62,000 bases of DNA from Zygnema cylindricum (Eukaryota > Streptophyta > Zygnematophyceae > Zygnematales > Zygnemataceae), in the NCBI GenBank assembly GCA_037447655.1, contig JBBHKE010001980.1:1-62000 (forward strand), read 5' to 3'. The position numbers were made by a program, and so were the translations under genes. Within the stretch, counting starts at the first letter, position 1. Every line of letters starts with the position of its first letter. Positions 1 to 13,240 of this stretch are shown piece after piece. The notes beneath the pieces were generated by a model that saw only the letters and a list, made by a program, of their open reading frames with translations, searched no databases and was not told where the DNA came from.

Positions 1-315
1 TTGGAAAGAACCAAAAATAGGAAAGAATCAGGCGATCTTGTACTCTGGTCCAATTATATTTGTCGGTTTGTGCAATCGTACTTACCGTATCTTATTTTGT
101 ACCATATGAAAGCGACGAAGTGGAAGGTGACGTAAAGCTGTACTTTCTTTTTGTCTTTTCGGGATGGAGTATTAGCCGTACTGTCCAATCCTATGGCAAA
201 TGTCCATATGGTAAACAGAAGATCCTTTGTTGGTTTTGTCGTATGCAGCAATAGTCAGAGCAACAAAATTATATAGTTCGAAATAATTATCTATGGGAAA
301 AAGTGCACACTACAA

Positions 316-546
316 TACAGTACACCGCGAATCGCTATTAGCGTCAATGCTTTTTTCGCCACTTAAAACATTTGTTCTTATTACACACTTATCGGATTGT
401 GGATCTGACGGTTGCGATTGAAAGGCAACATTCTCAGCTTCCGATTGGCGGTCTCAAATTGAAAATCCGACAAGAGTGTACGGAGAAAAGATGTTTTAAG
501 TGGCGAAAAAAACATTGAAGGTAATAGCGATGCACAGTGTACTGTA
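316..546. mobile_element. Complete TA-flanked MITE (about 230 bp)
   Basis: The left end TACAGTACACCGCGAATCGC and the right end GCGATGCACAGTGTACTGTA continue as inverted repeats for more than 50 bp. Both arms contain the paired blocks CGCCACTTAAAACAT and ATGTTTTAAGTGGCG. TA flanks both ends. No open reading frame belongs to it. Confidence 0.85.
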
Positions 547-1204
547 GTCTGGCTAACAAAAACCGGTCGCACATATCGATATTCCATCAGAAATATTTGA
601 GCTTGCGAACCTGTTCAGTAACGGTGAAGTTCCATTAGGGAAAAAATGAGGTTGTTTCATAAAGGCCGTACTTTTTTGTACAGTTTCGTACCATATTATT
701 TTTTTGTCAAGAAAACAGGTTACGGAATGATCGATTTGATTCTCCAAGGTTATGGGTGTAAACATATACCGTCGGATGCAGAATCGGACACGCCATCGGT
801 CGAACCTTTCAGTTTGCAACAATTGACCTGAAGTAGGTCAATTTTAAAAGCCTGAACGAATATTATTTTGCCGCGCTTAAAAGTTAAAAAATGAGCGCGC
901 GATCATGTGGTTACACGTAGCATAAGCCATGTGCCTTGCGCCAGGGTGGATGCGAGGCCACCGGAAGCCGCGAAGAAAATCTTTGACGGAGGATATTCTA
1001 TCACGCTCCTGTTGCCATCCAGTAACCATTCTGACATTTTCGTACGCTTTCATAATCTTAAGTTTCGTCCACCCGTACAGATTCTATCGAATACCTAGTA
1101 CAGTCACTTTTTAATATAGATGTCCCATTCGCACGATACGCACGAAACGGACGCGCGAATACTTCGCACGATACTCATTTAACGATGATAAAAAAATAAT
1201 AATA
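547..1204. other. No gene seen
   Basis: AT-rich DNA with short overlapping open frames only. No splice-consistent coding, domain or RNA structure. Confidence 0.5.
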
Positions 1205-1690
1205 TGCGTACCAGACTATGTACCCGTACTTTTTTGTACATTTGCGTACTGTTTCTGTACATTTCAGTACTTTTAATGTTATTAAGGGGGGCTTGAGGAA
1301 TTTTAGGGTACATTCTCGTGCATTCTCATATATTTCTGTTAAACCGCCAACTTTTATTCATACATTTACGTACAGTTTCCGTATATTTTCGTACTTTTTA
1401 CGGTTAGTTTTTTGAGATTTGTAGGGTACGTTTTCTTACGTTTCCGTATATTTTAGTTATACGGTCTTTCATCTTTCGTACATATACGTACAGTGTCCGT
1501 ATATTTCAGTACTTTTAGGGTAATTGAAGGGGTGATTTTAGGCTGTTTAGGGTACTTCCCGTGCATTTCGTACATTCCGGTAAATTACAGTACAGCTGCC
1601 TTACATTTTCCGTACTCCTAGGTTTTTTAAGGTACACATATCGTACAATGCCGTACATTTCCGTATGTTTCTCGTACGTTCTAGGATATA
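1205..1690. repeat. Degenerate array of GTAC motifs spaced about 10 bp
   Basis: GTAC occurs at 1208, 1220, 1226, 1236, 1246, 1257 and 1267, and continues irregularly to about 1690 within units like CGTACATTTCCGTA. No gene overlaps. It resembles a decayed short tandem array. Confidence 0.6.
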
Positions 1691-1848
1691 TTTAAGGATT
1701 TTGTAGGGTTAAGGGGACGGTTTCCGTAGGTTTTGGTACATCGTACAGCGAAAACTAACAAAAAGTAATGAAAGTAACGAATACTACGTAAAAATAGTAA
1801 AAGAGTCCAGATCCGTACGAATTGGACATCTATGATTTTTGCCTCCGG

Positions 1849-1885
1849 TACACCGTGAATCGCTATTAGCGTAATGAAACAATTA
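1849..1885. mobile_element. Unpaired left terminus of the MITE family
   Basis: TACACCGTGAATCGCTATTA at 1849 is followed by the family's sub-terminal AATTAGCGTTATTTACGC. No convincing partner end was found within the next 2 kb, so this is probably a truncated copy. Confidence 0.6.
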
Positions 1886-3004
1886 GCGTTATTTACGCTA
1901 ATTGGGAATTTCATTTTTTTGAAAAAAAAACTTTATGTTAATTTATCATTCACTCTAATTTGTAGCCAGCTTCGTAATAATTGTCGGCGCATAATATCTT
2001 CAAACTAAAATATGTGCATGTACGAAATTGTTCAAATCGCAAGCCGTCGCGTTTTTGTGACATTCGCGTGTGCCGTAAAATATTTACGCAATTACATGTT
2101 AGCGCGACTCCGGCAATCGTGTAATGCGTGATCAATTATGTTCCCCGTAAGTACAAATTTGGAACTGAGCGCGGCACGCTGTTGCGTTCAAAAATGACGT
2201 CGCCTGTTCGTCGCTTGTACTAAAATACACATCGCTTGTACTAAAATACACAGTATTACAGTCCCTTAACTTTAATAACGTCGCTGTTTAACGGTTCTAT
2301 TAGAGTTTATTAACCTTAATATGTGTCTTAATTCTAAATTGGTTGCTTTTCGGTGGCAGCACTTTCAAAATTAACAGATAACAGCGTTAACATTCACAAA
2401 AATAACAGGTATTAGCGTTAATGTTAACTCTAATTGGGTCAACAATGTACAAAATCTTAATGGACAAGTAATTCGCGTCATACTATTGGTTCGCTCCTCA
2501 ATACACGTGGCCATCTTTCAGTCCACGTAAACATTATGGTTGTAAAATGATGTAGATAATGTAGGACAAATTGTTTGGCACGTGACAAATTCCAACCAAA
2601 CTATTCCGTACATTCACAAATTATACGTGCGTTCTTTTCACTGCTCTCTCTCTCTTGGCTGCTTCACTTGCCTGCTTCACAGGCGCCATTTCAAGCACAA
2701 TTTCATTTCAGGCGCCATGTCATTTCTTCCATCTTTCTCATGTCCCAATGTTTTCGCTCAATTGTGTTGTCTTATCGTATCCAAAAGTTAAATTATGGCA
2801 TTTTCGCTTCACCCTTTTTGTATGTTCATTTTAAAAGCAAATAAATATCAATATGCAAATGTCTCGATCAAAATTACTACTACAAAAGTAATCATTGGGA
2901 TGATTAAATACTTCCAAGCCAAGGGATGAGCATTTTTGATCAGAGCCAATTCAAAAATCGCTTAAAGATTTTTCAAGATTACATACAACAAGTAAGATAA
3001 TTGT
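1886..3004. other. No gene seen; MITE-like fragments
   Basis: AT-rich, with scattered TTAGCGTTA and ACTCTAATT motifs typical of MITE interiors. No coding signal. Confidence 0.5.
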
Positions 3005-3770
3005 TATCCTTCTCTACATTTTTCTCTCTGTCTTTTTAAGTTTCTTTATCCCTCTATTTCCCTATCTCTAACTGTGTTTGAAACCCTAAATTGTTCTTTT
3101 CCTTCCATCTCTCTCTTCTCCTCTTTCCCTCTCCCTCTCCCTCTCCCTCTCTCTCTCCCTCTCCCTCTCTATATCCTCTCTGTATCCCACACTCCCCTAA
3201 ATCGGTACCCTCTCTCTCCCTCTCCCTCTCTCAAACTTCTGTCCACTCTTTTTCCCTCTTCCTCTCCCTTTCCTAAATCGGCACTCTCCTCCTCCTCCCT
3301 GTTCTGTTCCTTTCCTTCCTCCTCCCTCCTCCGTCTTTCCTCTCCTTCCTCCCCTTTTCCTCTTCCATTCATCCACTCCTTCCCTCTTTCCCTCTCCCTA
3401 TATTGTTTCCTCCCTCTCCCATTCCTCCCCCTCCTTCCTGTCCCCTCCTTCCCCCTCCTTCCATTCCCTTCCTTCCTCCTCCTCTTCCTTCCATTCCCTC
3501 TCACCTCCTCCCGGCTCAGTTACCTTCTCCTCTCCATTTCTCCTAAGCCATCTCTCTCCCTCTCCTTCTCCCTCTCCCCTCCATCTGCGCTCTCGCTCTC
3601 TTTCTCCCTCTCCCTTTCCCCTAAACGGCACTCTCCCTCACCCAAAATCTCCCTCTCTATCTCCACTGCCTTTTCTTCTCTCTGTCCACCCATAAAATCT
3701 GTCTTCACCCTTTCCCTCTCCCTCTTCCTCTCCCTCTCCATCATTGTTTTCCTCTATATCTAGCACCTTT
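3005..3770. repeat. CT-rich low-complexity tract
   Basis: Some 760 bp of CTCTCC and CTCCCT repeats with interspersed short blocks such as CCTAAATCGG (twice) and CCTAAACGGCAC. A 229-codon open frame here is a product of composition and is not a gene. A further CT-rich stretch lies at 4430-4640. Confidence 0.9.
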
Positions 3771-5016
<1,246 letters not shown>

Positions 5017-5264
5017 TTAAACAATTGATCAAGATTACAAAATCAAAATTTTCCTAATAATGCAAAAGGAACCTAACGCAATCGCATGGCGGTGGTCCAT
5101 CCACACTCCAATTTCATAGACTTATCGCACGAAATCCTGTGCCTACGACATAAGAAGTGAAACAAGAAGAGAGTAAGAATGACAACTTTGGTTAGAGAGA
5201 GGTTTAAAAAAATAACAAAATAATAGCACGAGTTTTGCACACGAATCGGATTACCGAGGAATGT

Positions 5265-6160
5265 GGAAGAGACAAAGAGACAAACAAAGTGAAAGTAAAC
5301 TGAGAGGGAGAGAGAGAAGGAGATGAAGATTAAGAGGGAAAGGAAAAGGGAAAGGAAGAGGGAAAGGGAGAGGGAGAAGGGAGGCAGGTTGAGAGGGAGA
5401 GGAAAGGGAAAGGAAGAGGGAGAGGGAGAGGGAGAGGGAGAGGCAGAGGGAGAGGGAGAGCGGGAGGGAGGGTGAGAGGGAGAGGGAGAGGGAGAGGGAA
5501 AAGGGAGAAAGAGGCAGGTTGAGAGTGAGAGGAAAGGAAGAGGGAGAGGGATAGGGAGAGGAGAGGGAGAGGGAGAGGGAGAGGGAGAGGGAGAGGGAGG
5601 GGGAGAGGGAGAGGGAGAGGGGGGGAGAGAGAGAGAGAGGTATAGGGAGAGGGAGAGAAATAGAGAGCATCAGATTGAGAGAGAGAGGTGAGAGATAGGG
5701 ATAGGAAGAGGGAGAAGGATAGGGAGAATGAGAGGGATAAGGAGCGAGAGATTTAGAAGGAGAGGGAGAGAGATAGGGAGAGGGAGAGGGAGAGGAATAT
5801 AGAGTGACAGATTAAGAGGGAGAGAGAGAGGTATAGGGAGAGGGAGATAAAGAGAGAGCGCCAGGTTGAGAGAGAGAGGTAAGAGATAGGGATAGGGAAA
5901 GGGAGAATGATAAGGAGAATGAGAGTGATAGGGAGCGACAAATTGAGTGGGAGAGGGAGAAATGTAGAGGGCGTCAGATTGAGAGAGAGAGGGATAGAGA
6001 TAGGGATAGGGGAACGGAGAGGAATATGGAGAGAGAGATGAGGAGAGAGAGGAAGATGGAGAGGGAACGGAAAGGGAAAGGGAGAGGGATAGGGAAAGGG
6101 ATAAGGAGAAGCATAGGGATAGGGATAAGGTTAGAGTGGGGAAGGGGAGGGAAGGAATGG
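5265..6160. repeat. GA-rich low-complexity tract with higher-order repeats
   Basis: About 900 bp of GAGAGGGA repeats, the reverse-strand composition of the tract at 3005. Marker blocks AGATTGAGAGAGAGAGG or CAGGTTGAGAG recur near 5515, 5672, 5862 and 5968, each followed by GATAGGGATAGG, which shows a higher-order unit of roughly 100-190 bp. Open frames on the minus strand here are compositional. Confidence 0.88.
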
Positions 6161-6555
6161 AGGAAGGTAAAAAAGCGAGTGCAAGTGTTAGATTGAGAAG
6201 GAACTCACTGCCGCGATGACATCCACGCCTGATTCTTTTCTACCTTTTTGGTAACCTAATTAGTAAAAACACAACCGGAATGGAAACCATGGATGAGGGG
6301 AAAAAGAGACGCGACGGTGACGTGCGTCCTGTTGAAACATCGTAGAAACATTTCAAAAACGAAACGACAAGCTTCTCAACCCTCGAAAAAGAAAATTGTA
6401 TAAGGACGGCTGCGATTCGTCGAAAATGTATCTTATTTCTGGGGTCTGTCCGCATTTGGCGTTACCCAAGCCATATATCACCTACGCCAAATGTTGTGTG
6501 TTAACTCTAATTTTTTTTTTTCATTACTCTAATATGTGTGCAATTGTGAATTTAC

Positions 6556-6992
6556 TAGTGTTGTGTATCGGTAAAAAAGTTATCGCGATAGCACCGATAC
6601 CGATAGTTATCGGTTATCGAACGGTCAGAGCTACCGATATATTTGTACTTTCTGTACTTTCTGTCCGTAGTACACGTGGCAGGTTTCCAGTGGATCCCAA
6701 GGAAGAAAGGGACAAGCCATAACGTCGGATGTGAAAGGTACATCTTTATATCTGGAGCCGTACTAAAGTCGTACATATCTTATGCCGGCTACTGTACTTT
6801 CGTCCTGTACAAATGATCTGATTGGTAGGCACCTCAGTATGTTTATTTTTGTTTACGATTTACGTGTATGATTGGACGTACTTTTATATGTTTGGTCCGT
6901 ACATATATTTCCGTACCAATATATCGATTATCGGCTACCCGAAAAAAGGCCCATATCGGTTATCGGCATATCCTTACCGATACACAACACTA
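6556..6992. mobile_element. Non-autonomous hAT element, copy 1
   Basis: A 437-bp element with a 19-bp perfect terminal inverted repeat (TAGTGTTGTGTATCGGTAA). It is flanked by a perfect 8-bp target duplication, GAATTTAC, at 6548-6555 and 6993-7000. The 8-bp duplication and this terminus type mark the hAT superfamily. The interior holds sub-terminal ATCGGTTATCG repeats and no transposase. The family is shared with the copy at 26486. Confidence 0.93.
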
Positions 6993-7000
6993 GAATTTAC

Positions 7001-8084
7001 ACCATTATTAACGTCAAATATTACTCAATTTGACAGTCATTATTAACTTTTGCCTCAATTGGGGTTTACATTAACGCTAAATAGGCTGTCGTTCCGAAAT
7101 AAAATTTAGGTTTAGCCTAGTTAGGTGTAGTCTTTTATTACAGTGACTACGTAAACAGTTGAGTTGGCAGTTAAAACGACATAATCACACATAAACACTG
7201 TTTAGTCGTTTTACGGGAAATTATATAACTTTGAAAACACACACCCATGTCCAGTGTTCACACGGTCGACTATGGCAACGACATTCGAACCGATGTGAAC
7301 ACGTAATTTTCCCAAACCCATCTGATCGTATTTTTAAAAAACAGGTTTCCATGCGCGCGCGAAGGCATAAATATTTTTTCTGTAGTTTTTTACTTTAGAA
7401 AGTACACATGCGTACGGCTCTGTCAGACCGTACACCACACTATTTAAAATGGCACTATATTAGAGTCATGAATCCTATTTAATGGGATACCTCAAATAAC
7501 GTGTAGAAACATTTAGAATGATTAATTCTATTTGAGAATTTGCCGAAAAAAACAGGGTACCTCAATTAGCATTCAATACGGTAATAGCGATTCACAGTGT
7601 AGTACAAATATGCGGTCACACTTCAAAGAGTCTATGAAGATTCGCAAGATCGTAATAGTTAGTTTCTTACGTGGATCCAACCAACATATGTCACGCGGAA
7701 AACAAGTCGGTTCGTGAACCCGACACAATGAAACGAAGGCTTCAGTAAACGTATTTTTTTACGTTTACTGACACCGCGTAATAAAACCACGGGCTAATGC
7801 ACCACAAGTCCACAACCGTGTGTAATTTTCACTTAAGGCATAGAATGGCGCCACGTATCACTCGAACTGTATTTGAACACGCATGGTTTTCATGTCCGCA
7901 TTTTCTCTCGCACTTTTGACGCCTAAAAGTGAACGGGAAAATTTTGCGCGATTGTGCGGCGTGAGCTGTCTCAACGGGTGCAAAGATTTCGCATGCGTGA
8001 AAATTGCCTGCTAAATATTTGACAGGTGTAACACGCCGAACGGCTCCGCTAAAATGGATATTTGCACTGATAAAAGTTAGGCCG
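7001..8084. other. No gene seen apart from MITE traces
   Basis: Contains the GTCAGACCGTACACC block near 7420 that recurs in related form near 20420 and 25580, and the MITE end at 7602. No coding region. Confidence 0.5.
7583..7602. mobile_element. Right terminus of the MITE family, with sub-terminal block
   Basis: TAGCGATTCACAGTGTAG is preceded (7495-7570) by CTATTTGAGAATTTG and GGGTACCTCAATTAG. This is the mirror image of the left part of the copy next to the PsbP-domain gene. The left partner was not identified. Confidence 0.6.
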
Positions 8085-8380
8085 TGACCCCCATGTAACC
8101 TAATCTTTAAAAAGTTACTCTACTCTGTATTTACTTTGGATTTTACCGCAAATTTTACGGTGTACTTTTCAAAGTGTTCCCATGGTTAATTGGGCATTCG
8201 GCTCTTTAAATATGTTACAATTGTAGGCGTATACAAAATGTGCGACAGAGTACAAAACAAAATGTAGACGACTACTAAACTTCCTACAATTAGTGACGTC
8301 TACAAAAATGGCGACGGTTGTAGCCGTCGAGGTTTTTGTGACATTGTAGATGTTGCGGGTTTTGTGACATAGCGAAGTCA
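8085..8380. repeat. Diverged interspersed repeat, copy 1
   Basis: Shares CTTTGGATTTTA and TTTTGTGACATTGTAGATGT, in the same order, with 12985-13240; a weaker relative lies at 19120-19300. It appears to be an old non-coding transposon family. Confidence 0.5.
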
Positions 8381-8384
8381 TGCT

Positions 8385-11190
8385 ACATTATGACGTCATT
8401 AGTACGTAAACTTGTTGATTTTAAACGATCTCGGCCAGTATCATGTACTAAAATCGGAGCACCGATATTGTACAGACGGACGGATCGAATCGTACGGAAT
8501 TTTAGGGACAATTCCATGAAAAAACGTTTTCGGTGGAAATTGATATATTTGGGACGCAGCCACGGACGGTTGACATAGTACGTTTTGGCGTCTAGTCATT
8601 GGACCTCATAGTGAACACATTCATCATACAATTGGAGTCCACATACATAAATAGAGAGCTTACAATAGGAAGAGGTTATCTCTCTTAGAAAGAACTTACA
8701 GCAATTTGGTAGGCAATGGTGTTTAACATTATTCACATAAAAACACATTTAACAAAGATCACAGAAGATCAAACATAATCCTAAGAGGAGAATCCAACTT
8801 TATTTGGTTAAAGAATGTCCACCGTGAAAATTGTAATTCCTACTTCTATAATTCCATTCAAAGTTGTTTAAACTTGCCTGCTCTATTGACTTAATCTATT
8901 TCTTCTCCCAACTCTAAGCTCTTGTGAGCCACACGTCAACACCATTCCCAATGTACACTCTAGGCATGTTTACCCTAACTTTAGGCCAAGGGCTAAGGTG
9001 ATCCCTTGAAGTGAATAGGTTATGGGCCCACTAGTCCGTTTCAATTAAGGAGTTTAGCGCAGACGCAACTGTGAAGTGAGTCCCAAGCGAGATCACTATC
9101 GATTATTGTAGAAGTTGCAATGGTAGCAAACAAAGTGATAGGTCAAAACGGTTTCATCGAAGACCAAGTGCAATAGACAAACGACCAACAATTTTGTCAA
9201 GGAGAGAACATGAGGAATCATGTCAAGCACGTGAGGTAGTCAAAGGGAATGCAAAATATATCATGGGAAGCTGTAGATTCATCAAGTGCGGAAAAAGTCA
9301 AGAAAAACAAACTCTGTTCTAACGTAAACCACATAAAAGAGTTAAAAAAACCCAACGCGTCCTTCCCTATAAAGATTGAGCTTACCAAAATGATCCTCCA
9401 AACCTCCTACCAAGATAGAACATCCATCTACAAATACATCACTCACTTTTCCACACTATTTGACGAAACAAAGTCAGCAAGCCTAACATGTTGAAATTTA
9501 AGTATTTTCTAGGTTTATATTAGGATAGAAAAGAGTTGAGGCAGTCTGCCTCTAACTCCCTTCTCCAAGCCCTCCCACTTATTGTAGTCACTGAAGGCTG
9601 GATAGGGAGCTCGAGCCATGGCTGCCTAGGCCTTCTACAGAGACAGGAGTAGATATTCGTCAATTTACCAAAAAATTAATGAGAGGACCCAGTATTTGAT
9701 CCTGGTACCTAGTGTCCGTCAAATCTTCCGTAGCCATTAGCTTTATCCTATAGCCTATGACCTATGCTGAGATGTACAAGGTACGGCATTTATTTAAATA
9801 GTTGCATGTAGACTTTTAAACTTAATTATTATAACGCGTGTTAGAACATGTATTCAGTTGTATATTAATTCCGCACGAAAAAAATGTTGCAAACATTTAT
9901 TTCGACGGCTTATATCAAAAGCCGACTTGGATCGACGTGCCGACATTTCGTAAAGGCCTCCTTGGCGTTTTCAGTCACCGCCACTCCGGATGACAAGTAG
10001 CAATATCTCATAAGAATACGGAATCTTCGGAACACACGATAACAAGTCTCGATGTGACAGTTGTCACCTTTTCGGCCATGCCTTACAAGGGCCAAACAGA
10101 AATTACTCCGGCACCTGTACTTTCTTGTGCGGTACAGTACTGTGATTGGCACCATACTTTAGTAGAAGGGGTTTTTAGAGAGGGAATAGGACTTAGAATT
10201 TTTGGTAGGTAGCCACCTCTCTCTTAGAGCACCCTTGTATGAAATGCTAACTTTGAGCAGCCATAACAACTAACTTAATTGACCATTTTAAGTGATTCTT
10301 TTTGCTGCAGACTCAAAGGAGTCGAGGCTACAAAGAGGAGTAGTCGGTTAAAGATTTTGCTTGCCAGGGTGGCGGTATTTTTAGGGGAGAGTCAAAGTGG
10401 GGGAATGTGTCCAAATACTCATTTTCTAACTTTGCATTCTGTGGGGGAACTAAGCACACAGAAAGTCTTAATTTCGCAAAAATGAAGCTGCATTGGGTAA
10501 TAACTATCAGGGTGTCAGTCATTTGAATTTGTATCAACTTGAAGTCAGCACTATCTTGATAAGCTTGTTTGGATCTACAAATTCTGTGGGAGAATGGAGC
10601 CCATATAATTTCATAACATTATCAATGATAATGCGGATTTGCTGACTAATCCTCTCAGTGTCGACAAAATTCTCACATGTCCTCACCTGGTTGGAGGAGC
10701 ATAATTCCTTACAGTGGGAGTGGAACGAAGTAGTGAAGGTGTTGTTAGAGATCGTCCCCAACAACATAACCGTGTCACAAGTAGACACAAACTTTGGTGG
10801 CTCCAGTGTTTCACCTACAACAGGAACAAAACAACAAGGAAAAGTCAGACAGTCACAATCACGTGACAATCACAAAAAAAAGGAGGCCCGCCCTAATACA
10901 AAGGAAGAGCATAACTTCATGCAGGTAGAAAACTTTTACACCGAGAGCGAAAACAGCAAAGGTGATCGGAAAAATGATCGAGGCACATCCAAAACTCAAT
11001 AGAAATCGGCAAGAAACGAAAGAAGTTGCGACCCAAACCGTCGCAAACCCCATCATACAGATCATGAAAAATCTTAGAGGAACTACTTACTAAGCAAGAG
11101 GTGAAGAAATTCGCGGAGAGGTTGCAAAGAGAGAGGAGTGCTTCCGTGGTAGCAAAGCCACATAGAAGGAAAATACAAATCGAGTCAAAG
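8385..11190. other. No intact gene; possible degraded retroelement
   Basis: Only short open frames. The frame 10658-11002 (plus, 114 codons) is hydrophilic and Lys/Asn/Gln-rich, like a retroelement gag remnant, but it has no zinc knuckle, protease or polymerase motif. The minus frame 9910-10155 (81 codons, Cys/Arg-rich) is unrecognised. I cannot assign either. Confidence 0.35.
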
Positions 11191-11271
11191 AGGTGCAATC
11201 GGAAAATTTGCATTCTGACAAATTAGCAAGTCATTGTATAAAAGTCAGCACCATATATGAACTGATCGAGA

Positions 11272-11412
11272 AACACTCAATGCATTCCACAGCAAGACAA
11301 AAACGGCAAGCGATGATTCATCAAACGAAGCACCATAAACGGTATGATGGACAAAAACTCAATGCATTCCACAACAAGACACAAACGGCAAGCTATCACT
11401 CATCAGACGAAA
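11272..11412. repeat. 79-bp tandem duplication
   Basis: CTCAATGCATTCCACARCAAGACA and its following sequence occur twice, starting at about 11275 and 11354. This lies in a degraded stretch with short open frames. Confidence 0.7.
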
Positions 11413-11559
11413 AGCAAGAAACTAGATTTCATGCTAAAAACTAACCTAATGCAGACATCACAAAACACTGCAGGAGATTTCAACAGTGGGAGGGATAAAA
11501 AAAGGGAGATAGTGGGAGAAACTTGTGAGAAGATCGCAGTCAACGAGTGACTAACAATC

Positions 11560-12470
11560 CGCAGCTTGACCAAGTTTTGAACGCGCTAACCACTATACCA
11601 CCTGCTCGATGTTGAGCTTGGTAGGTCCATATCTATTTATTTTGAGCGGCTTTGACGTTTTCAACCGACATCTGAATACTAATCCAACCCACCCCTCACG
11701 AGGAGGTCGATCAACCCATCTGCGACCCCGTTAGCTCCAATTCCATGTTATATTTATGCGAAATTTGGGATTCGGCATGTCCCATGTTTAGGAAAATAGA
11801 CCTAGTTTGGGCCTAAACCTAGGATCTTTCACTTAAGTTGTAAACTTGCTTACCATTGCGCCACTTGCTTGATGATCATCTTGGCGAGTTTATAACCATT
11901 TATTTCGAGCGACTTGAACATGTCAGTTTCAACTGACATCCGCGTACCTGTCCAACACTCTCGTCAAACGGAGGCCAATCAAGCTATCCGTAACCTTGTT
12001 GGCTGTGATACCATGGTAGATTTCTGTGAAATTCGGCATTGAACTTGTCCAACATTAGAAATAATTGAGCTGACAATGGCTCTAACCTTTGACCTCTCAC
12101 TTAAGTTGTGAATGCGTTAACCTGTGTGCCACAAGCTGACGAGTCCTTACGCATTTATTTTTTCTTCGACGTACTGATTTGCTATCCGCATGCCAATCCA
12201 ACACCCTCCCATACAAAGAGGCCAATCAATCAATCCGCAATCTCGTTGGCTATGATAGCATGTTAGGTTTTAGAGAAATCTGGGATTTGGCGTGTCCGAC
12301 ACTAGGAGAATTGAGTCGGCTAGAGCTCGAACGTATGACCTCTAAAAGTTGGTGGCGCAATGGTTAGCGCGTTGTCAACTTAAGTAAAAGGTCATAGGTT
12401 CGAGCCTTAGCTAGTTTTATTTTTCCTAGTGTGGGACATGTCGAACCACGGATTTTGCACAAATTAAACA
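11560..12470. repeat. Array of tRNA-derived SINE-like units
   Basis: Three units of roughly 270 bp on the minus strand. Each has a tRNA-like head with a box A-like GTGGCGCAATGGT, a middle part ACAACTTAAGTGA, a decayed box B near GGTTxGAGCC, and a conserved body (GGCCAATCAA, CTCGTTGGCT, ATTTGGGATT). Heads are near 11590-11615, 11815-11875 and 12085-12150. A further head at 12351-12406 is on the plus strand with perfect boxes A (TGGCGCAATGG) and B (GGTTCGAGCC), giving a head-to-head junction near 12345. No coding sequence. Confidence 0.75.
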
Positions 12471-12984
12471 GATGCAAATCTAGTAAAAGCAAAAAGAAAT
12501 CTTTGCATGAAGATATTTTTGACGCTTCTTTTGCCATCCATTAACCTTCGTGGAAGGGTTTTCAAATTTTAAAACATTACAACAAATTCAGTTTAATGAT
12601 GTAATACGCACGTACAAATGTGACATTTGCCTAGGCTTTTACACATCTACATTTTGGCTTGCTCGTAAAGATATGCCCTTCAGATTTTGGGCTTGAAGTA
12701 TATTTGTTGATTTTTAACGTTCGAAGACAAAGCTATGTGGTATCAACCTCACTAAAGCACGTAGGCAAAAGTTTGTTTATTGGCACCACCTAATGAAAGA
12801 TTCTCTAAAACAATTTTAAACGTGTTCGTACGACAATAACCTCCTAACAGATTCAAGGTGTTCAAAATGTAATTTCGGAAGAATACTCTCATTTCATACA
12901 AACACAAATCCGTATATTGTGCGAAAGCTTCTCTTGCTGTGCCAAAATCATATTGCATGCGTACAGTTTGTGCAATTGTTTTCT

Positions 12985-13240
12985 TTAAGGCCGTGTGCCA
13001 ATGTAACTTTGGATTTTAGTGAAGATTCTTTATACTACTTTGCAAAGCGTTCCATTGTGTGAAAGTGAAGTCGTTATTCTAAATTGGGACTGTTGTATAC
13101 ATTTGTAAACTTGTGACAGTTGTCTACTTTCACAAAACTTACAACGATTGTGGACGACTACAAGATTAGCAACGGCTGTAGATGTTTAGAGTTTTGTGAC
13201 ATTGTAGATGTCTATTGTTTTGCAGCACACTTGAAACAAC
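12985..13240. repeat. Diverged interspersed repeat, copy 2
   Basis: Same order of blocks as 8085-8380: GGCCGTG, CTTTGGATTTTA, then GACGACTACA, GGCTGTAGATG and TTTTGTGACATTGTAGATGT. Non-coding. Confidence 0.5.

Noticed and set aside
3074-3763. 229-codon open frame on the plus strand (Ser/Leu/Pro-rich)
   Set aside because: Produced by the CT-rich tract. It has no non-repetitive segment, and overlapping frames on both strands are equally open.
5251-5670. 139-codon minus-strand frame
   Set aside because: Made of the GA-rich repeat; composition alone keeps it open.
6100-6140. Possible interstitial telomere repeat (TAGGGATAGGG)
   Set aside because: The repeat word is part of the GA tract and does not match the plant TTTAGGG or the TTAGGG telomere unit.
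10658-11002. 114-codon hydrophilic frame as a gag gene
   Set aside because: No zinc knuckle, no LTRs found nearby and no polymerase. Kept only as a possible remnant.
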